A stretch of 52,067 nt of DNA from an uncultured Lachnospiraceae bacterium (GTDB lineage Bacteria > Bacillota > Clostridia > Lachnospirales > Lachnospiraceae): contig CAMWXB010000023.1 in NCBI GenBank assembly GCA_947178125.1, forward strand, positions 1 through 52,067, read 5' to 3'. Of this stretch, positions 23,652 through 31,595 are shown piece after piece; position 1 is the stretch's first letter; each line of letters starts with the position of its first letter. Below the pieces are notes generated by a model, which worked only from the letters and a program-made list of their open reading frames with translations, searched no databases and had not been told where the DNA came from. The position numbers and the translations under genes were made by a program.

Positions 23652-23689
23652 TGAACGGTGTTCATAAATATTGTAGTGAACAATGTTCA
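23652..23689. promoter_or_regulatory. TetR operators 1 and 2 and minus-strand promoter
   Basis: Two sites lie here: TGAACGGTGTTCA (23652-23664) and TGAACAATGTTCA (23677-23689). The minus-strand promoter has -35 at 23693-23698 and -10 at 23670-23675, spacer 17, so operator 2 fills the spacer and operator 1 lies just past the start point. Confidence 0.8.
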
Positions 23690-23721
23690 GAAAGTCAATA
23701 TTTGTTTTTCCATAAAAGTAC

Positions 23722-23762
23722 TTGACAAGAATAATATGATTCCATATAATGAACATTGTTCA
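23722..23762 (+). promoter_or_regulatory. Promoter and operator 3 of second TetR gene
   Basis: A perfect TTGACA (23722-23727), 17-bp spacer and perfect TATAAT (23745-23750) are followed at once by operator TGAACATTGTTCA (23750-23762). Bound repressor would cover the transcription start. Confidence 0.85.
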
Positions 23763-23777
23763 TGTTGAGGTGATTGG

Positions 23778-24347
23778 ATGAATACAGTTGTAACATCAAA
23801 AGAGGATATTTTGAAAACCAGTAGGGAACTGATTCGGCAGCAGGGATGGTCTGCGATCAATATCCGTTCTGTTGCTGCGGCCTGTGGAGTATCGGTGGGG
23901 GCCATTTACAATTATTTTGATTCTAAAGCTGCGCTGGTGTGCGCCACGGTAGAAAGCGTCTGGTGTGAGATTTTCCATCGTCCGGAGGATAGCGTTGTGT
24001 TTGAAGATACTCAGGCTTGTATCGTATGGATGTATGGGCGGATGGAGTACGGTTGCAGACAGTATCCCGGTTTTTTTACGCTGCACTCCCTGGGCTTTAT
24101 GCAGGAGGATAAATCCGATGGAAAACGGAGAATGCAGCAGGCCTGGCAGCATATTATGGATGGGTTGTGTTCCGTCTTAAAGCAGGATGCCAGAATCAGG
24201 GCCGATGCGTTTACGGAGCAGTTTACGGTCGAAAGATTTGCGGATATCTTATTTTCTCTGATGCTGTCCGCTTTGCTGCGGCAGGACTATGATCCTACTG
24301 CTGTACTGGAGATTATCAGCAGAGCCCTTTACTCCCGCGGGCAATGA
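23778..24347 (+). CDS. TetR-family regulator 2
   Basis: The 189-residue protein opens with a TetR HTH (about 8-50): IRSVAAACGVSVGAIYNYF then DSKAALV. The rest is a helical ligand domain of unknown specificity (CIVWMYGRMEYG, LHSLGFMQEDKSD). GAGG sits upstream of the ATG. It is divergent from TetR 1 across 140 bp containing three near-identical operators, and a fourth copy lies before the membrane-protein gene at 24571. So one or both regulators probably control all three transcripts. Which protein binds which site cannot be told from the sequence. Confidence 0.87.
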   Translation: MNTVVTSKEDILKTSRELIRQQGWSAINIRSVAAACGVSVGAIYNYFDSKAALVCATVESVWCEIFHRPEDSVVFEDTQACIVWMYGRMEYGCRQYPGFFTLHSLGFMQEDKSDGKRRMQQAWQHIMDGLCSVLKQDARIRADAFTEQFTVERFADILFSLMLSALLRQDYDPTAVLEIISRALYSRGQ

Positions 24348-24368
24348 GAAAAATAGCCATGTTTACAT

Positions 24369-24403
24369 GGATATTTGACGAATGCCGCAAGGGTCAAATA
24401 TCC
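24369..24403. other. Inverted repeat after TetR 2 gene
   Basis: GGATATTTGAC (24369-24379) and GTCAAATATCC (24393-24403) form an 11-bp perfect dyad with a 13-nt loop. There is no T-run, so it may be a protein site or a weak terminator. A second dyad, ATACCC/GGGTAT, follows at 24417-24443. Confidence 0.5.
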
Positions 24404-24487
24404 CGTTGCAAGCTTGATACCCCGCTGCTTTCAGAAAGGGTATAGATTATAATTCCACTGGATGGTGGTATTTTTTATCCCACAAAA

Positions 24488-24500
24488 TGAACGTTGTTCA
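24488..24500. promoter_or_regulatory. TetR operator 4
   Basis: TGAACGTTGTTCA matches the three operators between the TetR genes. It lies about 70 bp before the membrane-protein gene at 24571 and about 35 bp after a possible -10 box TATAAT (24448-24453), as a roadblock-type site would. Confidence 0.75.
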
Positions 24501-24570
24501 CCAAAGGGGCAGAGCGGTATTAGCCGCCGCCACAGTTGAAAATAAAATAGAACATAAAGGAGAATAAACC

Positions 24571-25236
24571 ATGCAAGCAATCGTAGAAACCCTGTTTGAT
24601 GCTGTCTACCTTATTTCTGTCATTACAATCGGAATCTTAATGATTCGGGGCGGCAAAGGAAACCGCCAATTCCGTCTGTTCGGTTGGATGGCTGTTGTGT
24701 TGGGAGCGGGGGATTCGTTCCATCTGGTTCCCCGGGCTCTTGCCCTGTGTACTACCGGTCTGGAGAATTACACGGCTGCCCTGGGCATTGGGAAGTGGAT
24801 CACCTCGGTCACGATGACGATTTTTTATGTGCTGCTCTATTATGTCTGGAGGCAGCGGTATCAAATCAGCGGCCAGGGCGGTCTTACCGCCGCCGTGTAC
24901 GGTCTGGCCGGTGTGAGGATTGCGCTGTGCATGATGCCGCAGAACCAGTGGCTCAGTGCCGAGGCGCCCCTCTCCTGGGGCATCTACCGCAACATCCCTT
25001 TCGCCCTGCTGGGGCTTCTGGTGATTGTGTTGTTTTATCGCAGTGCAAAGGTTCACGAGGATAAGGCGTTTGGCTGGATGTGGCTGACCATCGTGCTGAG
25101 CTTCGGCTTTTACATCCCGGTAGTGCTGTGGGCGGACACCATACCCATGATCGGGATGCTGATGATTCCAAAGACCTGCGCCTATGTGTGGACGGTGCTT
25201 ATTGGATATTTCGCAATGAAAAAAGAATGCAGGTAA
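24571..25236 (+). CDS. Seven-helix membrane protein, TetR-controlled
   Basis: The 221-residue protein consists almost wholly of about seven hydrophobic helices, beginning LFDAVYLISVITIGILMI and ending VLIGYFAMKKECR. It has no signal motif, enzyme motif or transporter signature I can name. AAAGGAG precedes the ATG. It is followed after 13 bp by the DUF2871 gene, and a TetR operator copy lies in its leader. The pair probably forms an operon induced by the same signal as the TetR genes. Unknown membrane proteins with this helix pattern and a DUF2871 neighbour recur in Clostridia, from memory only. Confidence 0.75.
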   Translation: MQAIVETLFDAVYLISVITIGILMIRGGKGNRQFRLFGWMAVVLGAGDSFHLVPRALALCTTGLENYTAALGIGKWITSVTMTIFYVLLYYVWRQRYQISGQGGLTAAVYGLAGVRIALCMMPQNQWLSAEAPLSWGIYRNIPFALLGLLVIVLFYRSAKVHEDKAFGWMWLTIVLSFGFYIPVVLWADTIPMIGMLMIPKTCAYVWTVLIGYFAMKKECR

Positions 25237-25249
25237 AGGAGGAACAATC

Positions 25250-25669
25250 ATGAAGCGTTACACGAATATGGCTCTGCTGTACGCCATTTTTGCGATGGTC
25301 GGCGGCGTGTTTTACCGGGAGTTTACCAAATTCAACGGTTTTACTTCGAAAACTACTCTCTCAGTTATCCATACCCATTATTTTATGCTTGGTATGGTGT
25401 TTTTCCTGCTGTTGCTCCTGTTGGAAAAAAACTTTTGTTTCACCAGTGCGAAGACTGGGCGGATACTGGCTGCCTATCATATCGGTCTGAACCTGACCGC
25501 TGTAATGCTTGCCGTGCGGGGAGTGACCCAGGTGCTGACACCTGCGATATCGTCCGGCATGAATGCGGCAATATCCGGCATGGCAGGAATCGGGCATATT
25601 CTGATAGGCGTCAGCATGGTGCTTCTGTTGGTGCAGATTGGACACAGCGTATCGACGGAAAAGGTCTGA
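25250..25669 (+). CDS. DUF2871 membrane protein
   Basis: The 139-residue protein starts MKRYTNMALLYAIFAMVGGVFYREFT, typical of DUF2871, and keeps the family's TTLSVIHTHYFMLGM segment with two conserved His. Four membrane helices are predicted. The His pair and GGVFYREFTKF recall heme or quinone sites of oxidase-like proteins, but this is not established for the family. AAGGAGG lies upstream, and the gene follows the seven-helix protein closely. Confidence 0.8.
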   Translation: MKRYTNMALLYAIFAMVGGVFYREFTKFNGFTSKTTLSVIHTHYFMLGMVFFLLLLLLEKNFCFTSAKTGRILAAYHIGLNLTAVMLAVRGVTQVLTPAISSGMNAAISGMAGIGHILIGVSMVLLLVQIGHSVSTEKV

Positions 25670-25771
25670 TTGGAAATTCCGGAACTATAAACCAAAGGCA
25701 TTTTTTTGCAGAACAGCTATTTTTCCTTATTTGAAATTTTTCATTATGGAATTCCTGGAAAATAGAAAACC

Positions 25772-25836
25772 TTGAGCAATTCTTGAGATTTACCCGTTAC
25801 ACTCTCCTTAGTAAGAAAAAAATACAAGGAGAGTGT
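25772..25836 (+). promoter_or_regulatory. Direct repeat and SD-sequestering hairpin before ABC exporter
   Basis: TTGAG occurs at 25772 and 25783, one helical turn apart, like a response-regulator site. Then ACACTCTCCTT (25799-25809) and AAGGAGAGTGT (25826-25836) form an 11-bp perfect hairpin whose right arm contains the Shine-Dalgarno of the ATPase gene, 4 nt before its ATG. Translation would be low until the hairpin opens. Confidence 0.65.
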
Positions 25837-25840
25837 TTTT

Positions 25841-26500
25841 ATGTTCATTGAAGTAAAAAAACTTAGTAAAGTGTACGGGAGCGGCGAGAATCAGGTCGTC
25901 GCGCTGCAGGAGGCCGACTTGAAACTCGAACCGGGCGATTTTGTTTCGATCATGGGGCCTTCCGGAAGCGGCAAGAGTACGCTGCTGCATTTGTTGTCCG
26001 GGCTGGATAGGCCGACTTCGGGCAGCCTGTTTTATGACGGACAGGATATCTACGGTTTCAGCGATAAAGCATTATCGGCATTCCGCCGCAGACGCATCGG
26101 TTTTGTTTTTCAGCAGTTCAATCTTCTGCCGGTGTTGACGGCGCGGGAAAATATTCTTATGCCGCTGCTTTTGGATAAAAGGCAGGGAGAAGAGGCGTAT
26201 CTGGAACAGCTTGCAGAACGGCTCGGCATCGGGGACAGGCTGAATCATCTGCCCCATGAGCTTTCCGGCGGGCAGCAGCAGAGGGTGGCAATTGCGCGGG
26301 CATTGATCGCCGGGCCGGATGTCATTTTTGCGGATGAGCCGACCGGAAATCTGGACAGCAGGAGCGGCGGGGAAGTGATGAAGCTGCTGGAAGACATTTG
26401 CAGGGAAATGGGGAAGACGCTTGTCGTCATTACCCATGACAGCCGGGTTGCACAGCTGGCCGACAGAATGTTTACGATGACGGACGGGAGGATAGATTGA
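25841..26500 (+). CDS. ABC transporter ATP-binding protein (MacB/LolD-like)
   Basis: The 219-residue ATPase has Walker [10 protein letters not shown] at 39-47, the Q-loop in [13 protein letters not shown], signature [15 protein letters not shown], Walker [13 protein letters not shown] and the H-loop in [10 protein letters not shown]. Its type pairs with FtsX-fold permeases that work as mechanotransmitters or exporters, for example in lipoprotein release and antimicrobial-peptide resistance. The permease gene follows after two tandem family B elements. Expression is probably set by the upstream two-component system and by the hairpin that hides its ribosome binding site. Confidence 0.92.
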   Translation: MFIEVKKLSKVYGSGENQVVALQEADLKLEPGDFVSIMGPSGSGKSTLLHLLSGLDRPTSGSLFYDGQDIYGFSDKALSAFRRRRIGFVFQQFNLLPVLTARENILMPLLLDKRQGEEAYLEQLAERLGIGDRLNHLPHELSGGQQQRVAIARALIAGPDVIFADEPTGNLDSRSGGEVMKLLEDICREMGKTLVVITHDSRVAQLADRMFTMTDGRID

Positions 26501-26573
26501 AAAATCAGAGATTTTTCAATCGCGAATTTGTGCCTGCGGCGCAAATATCGCAGGTTGTGGGAAAGGCATGGTA
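26497..26573 (+). repeat. Family B palindromic element, copy B1
   Basis: It begins in the ATPase stop codon with hairpin TTGAAAAATC/GATTTTTCAA (26497-26519). A second stem follows, TTTGTGCC/GGCGCAAA inside GCGA/TCGC, and then a conserved tail CAGGTTGTGGGAAAGGCATG ending about 26570. The tail contains AAAGG-CATG, like a ribosome binding site close to an ATG. Confidence 0.75.
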
Positions 26574-26579
26574 ATTAGG

Positions 26580-26674
26580 TTGAAAAATCAGAGATTTTTC
26601 ATAGACGAATTTATTCGTCTTGCGAATATTGTGCCTGCGGCGCAAAGTTCGCAGGTTGAGAGAGAGGCATAGTT
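26580..26674 (+). repeat. Family B palindromic element, copy B2
   Basis: This is a tandem second copy: the same TTGAAAAATC hairpin, an extra hairpin AGACGAAT/ATTCGTCT, the stem TTGTGCC/GGCGCAA inside TGCGAA/TTCGCA, and a tail GGTTGAGAGAGAGGCATAGT. The permease ATG at 26675 follows directly, so the tail serves as its ribosome binding site. Confidence 0.8.
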
Positions 26675-29179
26675 ATGAAAATGAAATCATATCACACATT
26701 GGCATGGAAAGAAATTTTGGAACAGAAAATTGTATCCGTTCTGATTTTGACGGCAATCGTCCTGTCTACGATGATGACGGCGGCAGTCGGGCAGTCCGTC
26801 GGGGTGCTTTCTGCCATGCGGAAGCAGCAGGCAGTTGCCATCGGCGGAGACCGCTATGCGACATTTGTCCAGCTGACGGAGGAGCAGGCGCAGTTTTTGG
26901 AGCAGGATGAGCGGTTGTCTTATGCCGGCCGCTTTGTTACGCTTGGAAGCATGGAATTGAATGATCTGCTGCAGCTGGATTTGGCGGAGTATTGGAATGG
27001 CGGCATGGAAGCACGGCCTGCTTATATACAGCTGGTAGAAGGACGGCTTCCGGAAGGGCCGATGGAAATCGCTCTGCCGGAGGATGCGCTGCAGTTTCTC
27101 GGTTTTACCGGAGCGGTTGGCGATACGATTCCGCTTTCTCTTTCCAAGCCGCTGCGTCATGGCGTTCAGATTGAGGCTTATGACTATCAGGCCGATTTTG
27201 TTCTGACCGGTATCACGAAAAGTAATTACCTGGGATATACATACGGCAGTATTCTGGGATTTGCGGGGGAGGGCACTGCAGAGGCCGTTCTGCCTGCAAA
27301 ATATCTGTATTATAATGTGGATGTCAAAACTTCGGATAAAAAGCATTTTCTGTCTATCATGGAGGACATAGGCAGCACGCTGAATCTGCATGAACTGGAT
27401 ACCATTTATAACTTTCCTTATTTAAAAGCGTTGGGCATCCACTGTGAGGAAGCGGATGACGATTCCGTAAGCGATGAGGGATTTTCATATCTTTTTCTGG
27501 TGGGCGTGCTCGTCGTCGTGCTGGTTCTGACGGCAGCAGGGCTGGTCATTTATAATATCCTGAAAATTGCCGTTTCCAGGCGTATCGGCGGATATGGCGT
27601 GCTCCGTGCGATCGGGGCGGAGAAGGGGCAGCTATATGGACTCGTGGCAAAAGAAGTGCTGCTCTTATGCGTGTTTGGAATCCCGACAGGTATGCTGCTT
27701 GGCGCTTTGTCTGCCAAAGGTATTTTGACCGCGGCACTGAGCCAGTTATCGCCAAAGATGTTTCTGGCACAGGATATGGGGCAGCTTCAGGCGTTGATTG
27801 CCGAAAACGGCGCCGGAAAATGGGGGTATCTTCTGCCTGGCGCCGTTATTCCGCTTCTCTTTGCTTTTCTGGCGGCAGCTCCGGCGGCACGGTTCGCGGC
27901 GAAAGTATCTCCTGTTACGGCAATGTATGGGAATGCGGGAACAAAGGTCAGACGAAGGAATCGGAAGAAAAAGAGAATACGGGGATTTGAGCGGTATTAT
28001 GCCTGGCTGAATCTGCAGCGGAACAAAAGCCGCACGGTCATTACCGTTCTTTCGCTGGTCATGAGCATTACCGTGTTCATTACCCTGCGGGGTGTTCTTT
28101 CCCTGCTCAGCGTTACGGGTGCGGAATCGGAGCATTTGGGAGATTATTCCGTGGTGAATGAGTATAATGGTTTTTCACCGGATGAACTTGCTGACATGGA
28201 AGCAAGGGCGGATGTCGTATCGGTGGCGGCGCAGCAGTTTTCTCTTTATGAACTGGATGAGCAGTATTATCCGGTCGGAATCGATACGGATTTTGCACTT
28301 GGCATTGGCGAGACATTTCAGATTTTCGGATTGAATGATGACTGGATGAACGCTGTTTTTGCCGACAGGCTTACGGAGGAACAGCTAAACGCGCTGAAAG
28401 CGGGGGAGGGCTGTGTCATCCGCAATCCGCTTCCATTGGAGATAGAAGGGGAAACAATCGGGAAAACCTGTATTGAGGAAGGCCGGACGATTATGACGGC
28501 AGGCCGGGAACTGCCGGTGCTGTTGTCTATCAGCGGTTATGACGCCTATTTCAGTGTGGGTAACAGCGGCTTTATCAACGGCGTACAGGTAATCGTGAGT
28601 GACCGTTTGTATCCGCAGCTGACAGGAACGGACGTTTATGCCGAACTGCGTCCGGCCATGAAGGAGGATGCCGACAGGGCGGCTTTTGACAAAGCGCTCG
28701 ATGACCTCTGTGCGCGGACTGCAGGAACCACTTGGATTTCCTATGAGCAGACCGACCGGCAGCTGCAGGAAAGCGAAGCACAGATTCATATGCTGGCCTG
28801 GGGACTGATCTTGTTCATTGGACTGATTGGGATTTTGAATATCATCAATACGGTCTATACCAATATTCATACGAGAGTGGCGGAAATCGGGACACAGCGG
28901 GCCATCGGCATGAGCCTTGGGAGTTTATATAAAACGTTTCTGTGGGAAGGAATTTACTATGGACTGATTGCGGCATTGATCGGAAGCATTGCGGGGTATT
29001 TCAGCACGATGCTCATAGAAGCGGCCATTTCCGATGCGCTGGCTTTCGTGGCGGTACCTGTCGGCCCGATTTTGGAGGCTTCTGCCTGTTCCGTTGCGGC
29101 CTGTCTGCTTGCCACGGCGATTCCCATGCGGCGGATTTCCAGACGCAGCATCGTGGAGGCCGTAGGAGCGGTCGAATAA
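26675..29179 (+). CDS. FtsX-like ABC transporter permease
   Basis: The 834-residue protein is a double-length FtsX-type permease. An N-terminal helix (about 18-40) is followed by a large extracytoplasmic region, then three helices near 275-415 with VLVLTAAGLVIYNILKIAVSRRIGGYGVLRAIGA, a second long extracellular domain (about 480-690), and a last group of helices with WGLILFIGLIGILNIINTVYTN and IGTQRAIGMSLGS. Both RAIG cytosolic motifs that contact the ATPase are present. Such permeases export lipids or peptides or sense antimicrobial peptides. AGAGG from the family B tail acts as ribosome binding site. Substrate unknown. Confidence 0.9.
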   Translation: MKMKSYHTLAWKEILEQKIVSVLILTAIVLSTMMTAAVGQSVGVLSAMRKQQAVAIGGDRYATFVQLTEEQAQFLEQDERLSYAGRFVTLGSMELNDLLQLDLAEYWNGGMEARPAYIQLVEGRLPEGPMEIALPEDALQFLGFTGAVGDTIPLSLSKPLRHGVQIEAYDYQADFVLTGITKSNYLGYTYGSILGFAGEGTAEAVLPAKYLYYNVDVKTSDKKHFLSIMEDIGSTLNLHELDTIYNFPYLKALGIHCEEADDDSVSDEGFSYLFLVGVLVVVLVLTAAGLVIYNILKIAVSRRIGGYGVLRAIGAEKGQLYGLVAKEVLLLCVFGIPTGMLLGALSAKGILTAALSQLSPKMFLAQDMGQLQALIAENGAGKWGYLLPGAVIPLLFAFLAAAPAARFAAKVSPVTAMYGNAGTKVRRRNRKKKRIRGFERYYAWLNLQRNKSRTVITVLSLVMSITVFITLRGVLSLLSVTGAESEHLGDYSVVNEYNGFSPDELADMEARADVVSVAAQQFSLYELDEQYYPVGIDTDFALGIGETFQIFGLNDDWMNAVFADRLTEEQLNALKAGEGCVIRNPLPLEIEGETIGKTCIEEGRTIMTAGRELPVLLSISGYDAYFSVGNSGFINGVQVIVSDRLYPQLTGTDVYAELRPAMKEDADRAAFDKALDDLCARTAGTTWISYEQTDRQLQESEAQIHMLAWGLILFIGLIGILNIINTVYTNIHTRVAEIGTQRAIGMSLGSLYKTFLWEGIYYGLIAALIGSIAGYFSTMLIEAAISDALAFVAVPVGPILEASACSVAACLLATAIPMRRISRRSIVEAVGAVE

Positions 29180-29250
29180 AGTTCATCAGCCGGAAAGGTG
29201 AATACAACCCTCCGCATTTATGGTATACTGTAACAAGCGCAAAGAAAAAA

Positions 29251-29296
29251 CAAGCGACGCGGGTTTGCGAGTGAAGTTCGTGTGACCGCGGACTTG
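29251..29296. other. Hairpin in leader of DUF2200 gene
   Basis: CAAG/CTTG and CGCGG/CCGCG pair around a 23-nt loop (29251-29296) in the 145-bp leader. A possible -10 box TATACT lies at 29224-29229. The structure sits about 28 nt before the ATG and may affect expression. Confidence 0.4.
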
Positions 29297-29324
29297 CAGG
29301 CCGTGCTCAAATGGAGGGTAATCT

Positions 29325-30083
29325 ATGACTCATGAAAAAGTATACGCAATGCGTTTCGACAAAATTTATCCGATGCTGGTGGCAAAAGCGGAAAAAAAGG
29401 GAAGAAGCCGGGAGGAAGTAGACCAGATCATTTGCTGGCTGACCGGTTATACCACTGGAGAAATCGAGAAAACAAGGGAAAACTCTACCACATACGGAGA
29501 CTTTTTTCGGAATGCACCCGCGCCCAATCCGAACAGAAAACTGATCAAAGGAGTCGTCTGCGGGGTGCGTGTGGAAGAGATTGAGGAGCCTTTGATGCAG
29601 GAAATCCGATATCTGGATAAGCTCGTCGATGAACTGGCAAAGGGAAAGCCGATGGAGAAGATTCTTCGCGAAAGCGGGTGGAGGTGTCCTAAGTGCGGCC
29701 GTACTTTTCAGCATACAAATCAGGATCACTATTGCGGCGAAGCGCCTGCAACGATTGAAGAATATATAAAACGACAACCGGAGCAGGCGCAGGATTTTCT
29801 GCGGCAGATAAATAATGCGGTCAGAGACGCTTTGCCGGACGCGGTGGAAAAAATATCGTGGAGTATGCCGACTTATTGGAAAAAGCATAATCTGATACAG
29901 TTCGCCGCATTCAAAAAGCACGTTGGCCTGTACCCCGGCCCTGAAGCCGTAGAGGCGTTTGCGGACAGGCTGCAGGCGTATAAGACGAGCAAAGGAGCCA
30001 TACAGTTTCCCTATGATAAGCCGCTGCCGCTTGCGTTGATCGCAGAAATCGCAAAGTGGTGTGAAGGAGCGTATGGCGAATAG
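29325..30083 (+). CDS. DUF2200-zinc knuckle-DUF1801 fusion protein
   Basis: The 252-residue protein joins two domains normally found apart. Residues about 1-118 are DUF2200: [23 protein letters not shown] would open it, and [20 protein letters not shown] is its signature. A linker carries [17 protein letters not shown] (near 124-140), which could bind zinc. Residues about 145-252 are a DUF1801/YdhG-like domain ([33 protein letters not shown]). Both families are of unknown function; YdhG-like domains have the fold of frataxin-like or iron-handling proteins by structure reports. GGAGGG precedes the ATG. Confidence 0.82.
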   Translation: MTHEKVYAMRFDKIYPMLVAKAEKKGRSREEVDQIICWLTGYTTGEIEKTRENSTTYGDFFRNAPAPNPNRKLIKGVVCGVRVEEIEEPLMQEIRYLDKLVDELAKGKPMEKILRESGWRCPKCGRTFQHTNQDHYCGEAPATIEEYIKRQPEQAQDFLRQINNAVRDALPDAVEKISWSMPTYWKKHNLIQFAAFKKHVGLYPGPEAVEAFADRLQAYKTSKGAIQFPYDKPLPLALIAEIAKWCEGAYGE

Positions 30084-30095
30084 TGCCGGATGAAT

Positions 30096-31424
30096 TTATC
30101 CGCCCGCATAGACATGCGAAACCTGTCCGTCAAGCGTATTTCCAAGCCCGTACACCACATGGCTGATGACATATTCGCCGCCGTTGATGAACACTTCTAT
30201 CAGGTTTGGCTCTGCGAAGATATCCAGTTCATGGCGCGTCAGGCTTTTTGGTGTGCCGGCAGTCAGGGCAGGGCCTTTGATATCTCCGAAGACGCGGCTC
30301 CGGTCTGTTTTCACATACCCCTGTTCGACCCATATCCGGTATCCGCCGATATCGAGGCTTTCTCCTTCGGAAAGCGTCGTTTTAATTCGGCGGGGAAGGG
30401 CGGATGGCATGGCAGTATATTCTTCTGTGGTGATTTCTCTGGAAAAATAGCGTTTCACTTCCGGATGTACCCGGAAAGAAAGACGGCCGCCATTCATTTC
30501 AATCACTCTCGGAAGGCACATCATGCCGTTCCATGGTTTTTCTCCGGGTTCTTCCACGGGCTTCGGCATTCGCATCCATGCGATCAGGACGCGCCGCCCG
30601 TCTCTGTCCAGATTCGTCTGGGGCGCATACAAGTCCCCGCCGTAATCCACATACCGTAATTCTCCCAAAAGGTTCAGGGAACAGGTTTTCCCGTCAAAAG
30701 AAGCCGGAGCGCAGAGGGCATGGTGTTCATAGCCTTTTGCGGAATCTGCGATATACATGGGAGAACCGATGAATCCATAGGAATCACCCAGTGGGAACAG
30801 GTCGGGGCATTCCATGATTTTTCCGAAATTTTCATGGCTGTATTGAGACGCATATTCCCAGTTTTCGCCGTCAGCGCTTCGGTAGAACAGGATGCGTCCT
30901 GTCTGTCCGCCTCTGGTGCTTCCAAGAAGCATATAGTAGTTTCCGTTTTCATACCAGACTTTGGGGTCTCTTGTATTTACCGGATGACCGACGGCTTCGT
31001 CCCGGAGGACTGGAATGATCTGTTTTTTGGCGTTCCAGTTATCGAAGTGGAATCCGTCTTCTGAGATTATCATTGCCTGACTGGTTTCAAACTGGTCCGG
31101 CAGCGATGCGTGGATATTTTCTGCATCGGCTTCCAGATAGTGGACGGCGGAGTAGTAGAGATAAAGCCTGCCGTCTTTTTCAATCGCGCTTCCGGAAAAG
31201 ATGCCGTTGCTGTCATAATATTTGGTCGGGAACAGTGCGATATCGAGATGTTCCCAGTGCACGAGGTCTTCACTGACCGCATGGCCCCAGTGCATTGTTC
31301 CCCAGACCGGTGCATAGGGGAAATGCTGATAAAAAAGATGATATTTTCCCTGATAATAAATGAATCCGTTCGGGTCGTTCATCCAGTTGCCCGGGGCCTT
31401 TAAATGCAGCGTATTTTTTATCAT
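30096..31424 (-). CDS. Glycoside hydrolase family 32 (beta-fructofuranosidase)
   Basis: The 442-residue enzyme has all three GH32 catalytic blocks: WMNDPNG at 14-20 with nucleophile Asp17, RDP at 152-154 (transition-state Asp153), and EC at 205-206 with acid/base Glu205. The five-blade propeller is followed by a beta sandwich (from about 310). There is no signal peptide, so it splits sucrose or short fructans inside the cell. It is the last gene of the minus-strand transport operon, about 60 bp beyond a family A element. GH32 also includes levanases and sucrose-6-phosphate hydrolases; an ABC importer rather than a PTS argues for unphosphorylated substrate. Confidence 0.92.
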   Translation of the reverse strand: MIKNTLHLKAPGNWMNDPNGFIYYQGKYHLFYQHFPYAPVWGTMHWGHAVSEDLVHWEHLDIALFPTKYYDSNGIFSGSAIEKDGRLYLYYSAVHYLEADAENIHASLPDQFETSQAMIISEDGFHFDNWNAKKQIIPVLRDEAVGHPVNTRDPKVWYENGNYYMLLGSTRGGQTGRILFYRSADGENWEYASQYSHENFGKIMECPDLFPLGDSYGFIGSPMYIADSAKGYEHHALCAPASFDGKTCSLNLLGELRYVDYGGDLYAPQTNLDRDGRRVLIAWMRMPKPVEEPGEKPWNGMMCLPRVIEMNGGRLSFRVHPEVKRYFSREITTEEYTAMPSALPRRIKTTLSEGESLDIGGYRIWVEQGYVKTDRSRVFGDIKGPALTAGTPKSLTRHELDIFAEPNLIEVFINGGEYVISHVVYGLGNTLDGQVSHVYAGG

Positions 31425-31486
31425 AAGAGCATCATGCCTTTCTGCTTGTATTTCTTTTTAATATGCGCTTATTATGCCATACAAAT

Positions 31487-31595
31487 TGGGAGAATGCAAA
31501 GCATTCTCCCGGTTGAGAAAGACTCGCAAAGCGAGGCGTAGAACTTCTTAGCGAAACTCCCATTGGAGTGAGCTTTAGAAGTTCTTCTCACCTTT
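31487..31595 (-). repeat. Family A three-way-junction element, copy A3
   Basis: Read on the minus strand it has the A1 layout: GGTGAGAAG, arm AACTTCT/AGAAGTT with its own cap CTCC/GGAG, arm CTCGC/GCGAG, closing TTCTCA, then hairpin GGGAGAATGC/GCATTCTCCC (plus-strand 31488-31510). Arm bases are swapped relative to A1 (AACTTCT instead of AAGTTCT) with the partner swapped too. It starts a few bases after the MalG-type stop. Confidence 0.8.

Noticed and set aside
24421-24480. Rho-independent terminator from CCAC/GGTGG plus T-run before the seven-helix gene
   Set aside because: The stem is only 4-5 bp and lies just after a possible -10 box, so it is more likely chance.
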